Below, one piece after another: positions 59,577 through 64,000 of a stretch of DNA of 64,000 bases (position 1 is the stretch's first letter; the number at the start of each line of letters is the position of its first letter). The DNA comes from Phycisphaerales bacterium (GTDB lineage Bacteria; Planctomycetota; Phycisphaerae; Tepidisphaerales; Tepidisphaeraceae): contig JADLBV010000033.1 of the NCBI GenBank assembly GCA_020847545.1, forward strand, positions 1 through 64,000. The letters run 5' to 3'. Both the position numbers and the translations under genes were made by a program. The notes beneath the pieces were generated by a model. That model was given only the letters and a program-made list of their open reading frames with translations. It ran no database searches and was not told the origin of the DNA.

Positions 59577-60830
59577 TTAGCGTTGACGGTCGTGGATGCC
59601 AGTTTTGGGGTCAAAAAGACCGGTAATCATCCGTTCAAACTGAGGGAGTGTCTGTTGGTCGCAATAGGCGGATTCAAAGGCTTGCCTGGCGGCGGATTTC
59701 ATCGTCTTGAATGCGGCCGGATCGGTCAGGGCCGACTCGATAAACCGAACCACCGAATCCTCATCCCCTTCGCGCACGCTTAATCCGCAATCAAACCGCG
59801 CGATGGCCTCATCCACATTGCTGCCGGTCGGCCCGACATACAAAATCGGCAATCCCATTGCCAGATTGGCGTGCAACTTGCTGGGACTCATCACGCCGGC
59901 CATGTCTTGGCGAAGAGTGATCAGCGCGCAACTGGCCGCGGCCATAATTCGGATCGTATCCTGTTTTTGCTGCACGTATCCATGAAGAATCAGGTTATCC
60001 AAACCCTCGCGGTTTTTGATTTCCTGCAGATCGTTCCAGGCTTTGCCACCGCCGACGAAAAGGAAGACCACGTCGCGCCCGCGCAACCGCCGGGCGGCTT
60101 CGATGATCGTATCGAATCGATGGCCGAATCCGGCATTGCCCAGATAAAGGATGATAAATTTGCCCGCCAGCGGAGGTTTTTGAGTATCCTCCCATGCCGG
60201 CAATGCCGTAGACGACGGGGAGAAGAATTCGGCCTTTTCCCAGTTGGGAATCACCGACGTTGGAATCGGCCGATTGGGAGAGGCGTAGTCGCCCAGCAAG
60301 AGATTCGCCATCGCATGGTCAAGGCAGATCAGGCGATCAAGCCGGCGAAACAAGGCGCGGTTGAGCATTCGCATGGTCCTGCTCATCGCCCCCCCTTTTT
60401 TCATGATCCCGGCCCGCTCGATCGCGTCCGGGTAACAATCCATGTTCCACAGGACCAACTTCGTCCGCGGGTGCAAAGCGCGATGCAGCACGGATGTCCA
60501 TGCGATATAGGGGGGTGTTGTCAGTGAGATGATCACATCCTGCGCCGGTAGTTTCATCATGCGATGCGCCGCTCCGAGATAAAAACTGGAGTAGTCGATG
60601 CAGCGTTTGATGATTGTTTTTTTGCCCAGCCGCGGTGTCCAGAGTCGGTAGATACGCGGGTTCTCACCGGCCGATTGTTCCAATTGGGAGGCTTCAACAT
60701 ACCCCCCCCTGCTGGCGATGATGGTGACTTCATGCCCATCGGCGGCCAGACCTTCCGCCAAAGATGCAGCCAGGTGGGCGGTAGGGCTGATATCGGGGGC
60801 ATAAAACTGGTTGATGATCGTGATTCGCAT
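59577..60830 (-). CDS. Glycosyltransferase family 4
   Basis: 417 residues of GT-B fold. The N-terminal domain starts MRITIINQFYAPDISPTAHL (WcaI/WbuB-like), and the C-terminal donor-binding domain has IILYLGNAGFGHRFDTI, VVFLFVGGG and SPSKLHANLAMGLPILYVG, where SPSKLHANLAMG is the expected E/SPxK-type motif. It is followed by GT2 after 69 bases and preceded by the STAS gene. ATG 60830 is preferred to 60842. It probably builds a polyprenyl-linked oligosaccharide or exopolysaccharide. Confidence 0.9.
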   Translation of the reverse strand: MRITIINQFYAPDISPTAHLAASLAEGLAADGHEVTIIASRGGYVEASQLEQSAGENPRIYRLWTPRLGKKTIIKRCIDYSSFYLGAAHRMMKLPAQDVIISLTTPPYIAWTSVLHRALHPRTKLVLWNMDCYPDAIERAGIMKKGGAMSRTMRMLNRALFRRLDRLICLDHAMANLLLGDYASPNRPIPTSVIPNWEKAEFFSPSSTALPAWEDTQKPPLAGKFIILYLGNAGFGHRFDTIIEAARRLRGRDVVFLFVGGGKAWNDLQEIKNREGLDNLILHGYVQQKQDTIRIMAAASCALITLRQDMAGVMSPSKLHANLAMGLPILYVGPTGSNVDEAIARFDCGLSVREGDEDSVVRFIESALTDPAAFKTMKSAARQAFESAYCDQQTLPQFERMITGLFDPKTGIHDRQR

Positions 60831-60851
60831 GAAAGCAAACAACCCGGGCGA

Positions 60852-61190
60852 TTATTTTCTGGATTCGATTTGCAAGGTGGCCAGGGCCGTGGTGACGTTG
60901 TCGCTGAAGGTGAAGATTTTGTCCAGCCCGGTGACGAGAAACGTGCCCCATGTTTGGGTATTGATGCCGCACAAAACCAGCCGGCCACCCGTGGTGATCG
61001 ATTGTTTTCGCACCCGCAGCAGTTGGGAGATGTTGGATGAATTGATGAAATGGATCGCGTCAAAATCCAGCACCACATCCAGCGGACGGGAACCGGCGGC
61101 CTGTTCGATGGCAAGCATGTCCTCACTGAACTGGGGATCGTCACCCAGGTGCGCTACCGCGATCGTATCGGACCATTTTTCAACCGGCAT
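60852..61190 (-). CDS. STAS-domain protein (anti-sigma factor antagonist-like)
   Basis: 112 residues, a single STAS domain. The core LDVVLDFDAIHFINSSNISQLLRVRK has Ser51 and Ser52 at the site that is phosphorylated in SpoIIAA-like proteins. It probably acts in a partner-switching signal pathway. No anti-sigma kinase is adjacent. It lies 21 bases upstream of the GT4 gene, so it may regulate polysaccharide synthesis. Confidence 0.88.
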   Translation of the reverse strand: MPVEKWSDTIAVAHLGDDPQFSEDMLAIEQAAGSRPLDVVLDFDAIHFINSSNISQLLRVRKQSITTGGRLVLCGINTQTWGTFLVTGLDKIFTFSDNVTTALATLQIESRK

Positions 61191-61273
61191 GGCGCTGTCC
61201 CATTACGAGTTCGTCCATGAACAAAGCCAACCTAACGACGATGCGCGAATTTGGCAATTTGAAATTACTTGAT

Positions 61274-62242
61274 TCACCTACTGCGGATCAGTTGATCATC
61301 CGCGATGCCCAATTCGCGACGGCTGGATTCGATGTCGCGAAGGAATCGGCTTCCATCGGTATAATAACCGGCGGTGGGTTGAAGATCGGGCAGCAGCCGC
61401 CGCCAGTAGGCGTTGAATCGGCTCATCAGGGCTTCGCGAAGATATTTGCTGAGCATCGACGCCAAGGCGACCGACAGACTGCGGGTTTCGGCTTTTTCGG
61501 CGAAGATCAGACGGACCGTTTGGCCCGATTGCGACAGTTGATATTCGGCGTATCCATCCTGTTCTCGCACGATTTGCAATGACCAATCCTCAAACATCAG
61601 CCGCAACAGTCGGCCATAATGTTCGCGGCCACCCTGCCGGTCGCAAAAGATCACCAACCCCTGCCGGCCAAAGGTCCGCAGCAAATAATCTAAATGCCGC
61701 GCGACAATCGAAAAGAGCATGCTCCCCTTGTTGCGGGTCTGCTCGACCATCTGATTCAACCGGCGTTCCGGAATGATCTGTGCGCGAAGACTCGCGCAGC
61801 GTATCCCGCCTCGGCGCATCTCATCGCGGGCGGCATTGGCGAAGATGCGGATGGGAGCGGATTCCTGTTCCAACGGAAATCGTTCATCGGCCGGGGGTTG
61901 ATACCAGGGGTAAGTTCGCAATTCCGTGGTGATGTCGGGGGCGATGTGATGAAGAAAGTCGTCCAGCCCATCACACCAGTCGACGGTGGCGGCAAAGATC
62001 GACAAGACCGAGCGTTCCAATTCTTTTAATCCACCACTGGAGGAATAAACCAGTTTGCTGTCGTTGACGTGCAGTCGTCGTCCGCTTTTGAGGCGGTTCT
62101 TGGAAACGACGCCGCGCAGGGCATGCCATAAACAGGGCAGTTCATCGGCCGGCTCGCCGGGCAATTCAAAGGCGCAACACCCGACCACCAGCGGCCCAAG
62201 AAGGGGTCCGTACCCGGCCTCGTCAATGCCTGCCAGAATCAT
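61274..62242 (-). CDS. Enlarged ribonuclease HII-like protein
   Basis: 322 residues, about 100 longer than usual RNase HII. The fold signature AGIDEAGYGPLLGPLVVG (Asp7, Glu8) is clear, NDSKLVY (Asp61) follows, and FCDRQGG (Asp201) offers a third carboxylate. The final conserved region reads EKAETRSLSVALASMLSKYLRE where RNase HII normally has KGD, so one metal residue is Glu. The insert (about 75-195) is unlike the standard enzyme. RNA/DNA hybrid cleavage is plausible but substrate may differ. No typical rnhB is in the window. Confidence 0.78.
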   Translation of the reverse strand: MILAGIDEAGYGPLLGPLVVGCCAFELPGEPADELPCLWHALRGVVSKNRLKSGRRLHVNDSKLVYSSSGGLKELERSVLSIFAATVDWCDGLDDFLHHIAPDITTELRTYPWYQPPADERFPLEQESAPIRIFANAARDEMRRGGIRCASLRAQIIPERRLNQMVEQTRNKGSMLFSIVARHLDYLLRTFGRQGLVIFCDRQGGREHYGRLLRLMFEDWSLQIVREQDGYAEYQLSQSGQTVRLIFAEKAETRSLSVALASMLSKYLREALMSRFNAYWRRLLPDLQPTAGYYTDGSRFLRDIESSRRELGIADDQLIRSR

Positions 62243-62279
62243 GCGGGGCGATTATATCGACAGACGCCTTGGTGTGAAC

Positions 62280-62307
62280 TTGACAGGGGACAAAAGGGTA
62301 TTAGATT
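62280..62307 (+). promoter_or_regulatory. Promoter of tRNA-Asp
   Basis: A consensus -35 TTGACA at 62280-62285 and TAGATT at 62302-62307 (16-base spacer) lie just before the tRNA. The predicted start near 62314 gives a short leader before 62328. The -10 matches consensus at 4 of 6 positions. Confidence 0.6.
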
Positions 62308-62327
62308 ACGGCCCTTACATCCGAGCC

Positions 62328-62401
<74 letters not shown>

Positions 62402-62412
62402 TTGAATTTTGC

Positions 62413-62901
62413 CTATTTTTTCCCCAGCGAACGCTGGTGTTTGAAGAAATTTCGCAGCAATTCAGCACATTGTACGCCCAGAATCCCGCTTGTGACCTCG
62501 ACACGGTGGTTCAGGCGGGCATCTTCCACCATGCGATATAGCGTGCGAACGGCCCCGGCCTTGGGGTCGTCACACCCATAGATCAACCTGGGCACACGGG
62601 CGTTGACGATCGCGCCGGCGCACATGGGGCAAGGTTCGAGCGTCACCGCGAGTACACAATCCAGCAGCCGCCAATGGTCGAGAGTCAGTCCGGCCTGACG
62701 AAGCGCCAGGATTTCGGCATGGGCGGTGGGGTCATGGTCGATCTGTCGGCGATTGTAACCCCGGCCGACGATCCGGCCGGTGGGTTGATGGACAATGATG
62801 CAGCCGATGGGAACTTCATCGAGCGCGGCCGCCTTTTGCGCCTCTTCGATGGCCTGACGCATCCAATTTTCAGCGATTTCGGCGGTTGGGGTCATCGCCA
62901 T
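62413..62901 (-). CDS. tadA: tRNA-specific adenosine deaminase TadA
   Basis: 162 residues. It deaminates A34 of tRNA-Arg to inosine. The zinc site is His61-Ala-Glu63 in TAHAEILAL, where Glu63 is the proton shuttle, and PCPMC with Cys91 and Cys94. GCDDPKAGA is the typical TadA block. It is immediately before the Nfu-type gene in the genome (the Nfu stop abuts the tadA start region on the minus strand), so the two are probably cotranscribed. Confidence 0.94.
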   Translation of the reverse strand: MAMTPTAEIAENWMRQAIEEAQKAAALDEVPIGCIIVHQPTGRIVGRGYNRRQIDHDPTAHAEILALRQAGLTLDHWRLLDCVLAVTLEPCPMCAGAIVNARVPRLIYGCDDPKAGAVRTLYRMVEDARLNHRVEVTSGILGVQCAELLRNFFKHQRSLGKK

Positions 62902-63156
62902 TCAGGGGACGGGGACCACGCTGGTGATTTCGGGGACCTGATCGCGAATGTTGCGTTCGATTCCCATTTGCAGGGTCATCGTGCTGCTGGGACATCCATG
63001 ACAGGCACCATGAAAGCGGATTTGTACAACGCCGCTATCGAGGACATTGACCAGTTCGATGTCGCCACCGTCGGCCTGTACCGCCGGCCGGATCAGGTTG
63101 ATGACCGATTGTACCCGTTCCCGAATCGGTGCTGATTTTTGTGCGGCGGAACTCAT
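62902..63156 (-). CDS. NifU-like (Nfu-type) Fe-S scaffold protein
   Basis: 84 residues, an NifU C-terminal domain. RVQSVINLIRPAVQADGGDIEL and the cluster-binding CHGCPSS (Cys52, Cys55) with the typical SSTMTLQMGIE stretch are present. It carries Fe-S clusters to targets. ATG 63156 has GAGGTG just upstream and is favoured over the 63219 frame, whose first 21 residues are unlike the family. It is followed on the minus strand by tadA without a gap. Confidence 0.93.
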   Translation of the reverse strand: MSSAAQKSAPIRERVQSVINLIRPAVQADGGDIELVNVLDSGVVQIRFHGACHGCPSSTMTLQMGIERNIRDQVPEITSVVPVP

Positions 63157-63229
63157 GGACACCTCATATGGGAGTTGCAACTCATGGGAAATTATAGGGA
63201 CAAAGCAGGATTTGGACAACTGTTGCGAA

Positions 63230-64000
63230 TCAGGGATGATCCGCCGATGAAATGGTCTGTTCCATCGGGATCACGCGGGGGATGAGCAAAATCAGTTGTT
63301 CGAGGCGTTCGGCGGGGCCGTTTTGGACGAGAAAGGCATTGCCGATGCTGGTGGATCGGCGGCCTTCGGGGGAGGGGGCGATCAACAGGAAATGGCCCAC
63401 CGCGACATCGGCACGCAGGTTCAGGTCGTAGAGGTGTTCGGGGTGGACATACTGAATTTCCCGTTCATCGTTGTTGACGCTGTATTGAAGAACCTTGCGT
63501 TCGGTGCGAACGGTCGGGCATAGGGCCACGCGGATGGTGTCGGTTTTACGCGGGGCGGGTTGAAACGTGAGGGACATGAGATTGTCACATTGATCGTAAC
63601 TGCGGCCTTGAAGAAGGTTGTCGGCGTTGAAATAAAAGAGGTTCTGGGAGAGCAACCCCTTGTTCATCTCCAGTTCGGTGGAGTTGGCTTCGCGGGCCAC
63701 CATCGTGCTGTGACGGACCAGCGCCGGGTTTTTCTCGATGAAATCCTTGAAGAAGGGCCACTGGTCGTTTGATGCTTCGCCCACCCGGATTCCGTTTTTA
63801 TAGAGAAGGTCGTAGGTGGTGACATCGACGACCTGTTCGTTGACCTGTTTCCAGAACTCCTCGTTGCCGCTGACCGTGCCGATGGGGAGGGCCAGTTGAT
63901 AAATCTCAAGGCAGATAACCGACTGGATCGACGGCGCGGGGTCACGCGGGTCGGTGGTTTCGCCCATCAGCGAGAAACGACTGGAGCTGGAGGCCTGCTG
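63230..64000 (-). CDS. Unknown conserved protein, 5' end outside the window
   Basis: The open frame runs from the right edge to the stop at 63230, giving at least 256 codons. It continues upstream of the ATG at 63967 in frame (QASSSSRFSL), so the true start may be outside the window. Visible parts are ICLEIYQLALPIGTVSG, an acidic/helical middle, and a C-terminal region with RVALCPTVR, VGHFLLIAPSPEG and LILLIPRVIPMEQ. I do not recognise the family. The pattern suggests a secreted or envelope protein; this is a guess. Confidence 0.7.
   Translation of the reverse strand, partial: QQASSSSRFSLMGETTDPRDPAPSIQSVICLEIYQLALPIGTVSGNEEFWKQVNEQVVDVTTYDLLYKNGIRVGEASNDQWPFFKDFIEKNPALVRHSTMVAREANSTELEMNKGLLSQNLFYFNADNLLQGRSYDQCDNLMSLTFQPAPRKTDTIRVALCPTVRTERKVLQYSVNNDEREIQYVHPEHLYDLNLRADVAVGHFLLIAPSPEGRRSTSIGNAFLVQNGPAERLEQLILLIPRVIPMEQTISSADHP

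Noticed and set aside
57826-60830. Considered as an hpn hopanoid cluster
   Set aside because: YdjC and GT2 resemble HpnK and HpnI only at family level, and no squalene or hopene genes are in the window. It is kept as an alternative only.

Overview
The window looks like a chromosomal segment of a planctomycete, most likely of the class Phycisphaerae. Two large surface proteins begin with the planctomycete LEPR-XLL-type leader (LEERRLLS at 50290-50310 and LEKRQLL near 56360). The gene families also fit this group: an extended CvpA-like protein, a GspE-like membrane protein, vWA/amidotransferase-like membrane proteins and an archaeal-type GlmM. The DNA is moderately GC-rich and densely coded. 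KdsA, lipoproteins and lipid-linked sugar enzymes point to a Gram-negative type envelope. The species assignment is inference; no rRNA gene is present.

Left part (1-14.3 kb): the edge holds the end of an IS5-type insertion sequence, followed by one copy of an interspersed cacagagg inverted repeat. Next come a minus-strand operon (lipid kinase, kdsA, moaC) and a plus-strand operon (GT2 glycosyltransferase, BshC-like protein, TIM-barrel isomerase, glutaredoxin-like protein) leading into leuS. A second copy of the repeat precedes hslV, which is divergent from a vWA membrane protein. A fused trehalose-6-phosphate synthase/phosphatase follows.

Middle part (14.3-31 kb) is a long run of minus-strand genes: ligA, hemB, a GT39 glycosyltransferase, a small zinc-ribbon protein, a cyclodeaminase-family protein, an M16 lipoprotein peptidase, a response regulator, a VOC protein, polA, a GlmU-like transferase, a methyltransferase and a ClC channel. 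From 31.2 to 39.9 kb the plus strand carries an arsR-arsM arsenic operon with a clear promoter and operator, a peroxiredoxin, a DUF1015 protein, a paired active/inactive M16 peptidase operon, archaeal-type glmM and hflX.

Right part (39.9-64 kb) is mostly minus strand. It holds a CvpA-like/GspE-like membrane pair in which the ATPase has lost its Walker A lysine, a PhyH oxygenase divergent from an AraC regulator, and a DinB-rhodanese-MauE-membrane protein operon. These are followed by two large exported repeat proteins (one closely followed by a sulfotransferase gene) and a glycoconjugate cluster (STAS, GT4, GT2, YdjC deacetylase, GT87). The end carries an unusual RNase HII homologue, tRNA-Asp, tadA, an Nfu-type protein and a partial unknown gene.

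The most promising unexplained pieces are the pseudo-ATPase/CvpA pair, the BshC-like protein beside a glutaredoxin, the enlarged RNase HII-like protein, the Cys-less rhodanese with MauE, and a strong excess of the palindrome CGGCCG. No CRISPR array, prophage or obvious defence island is visible.
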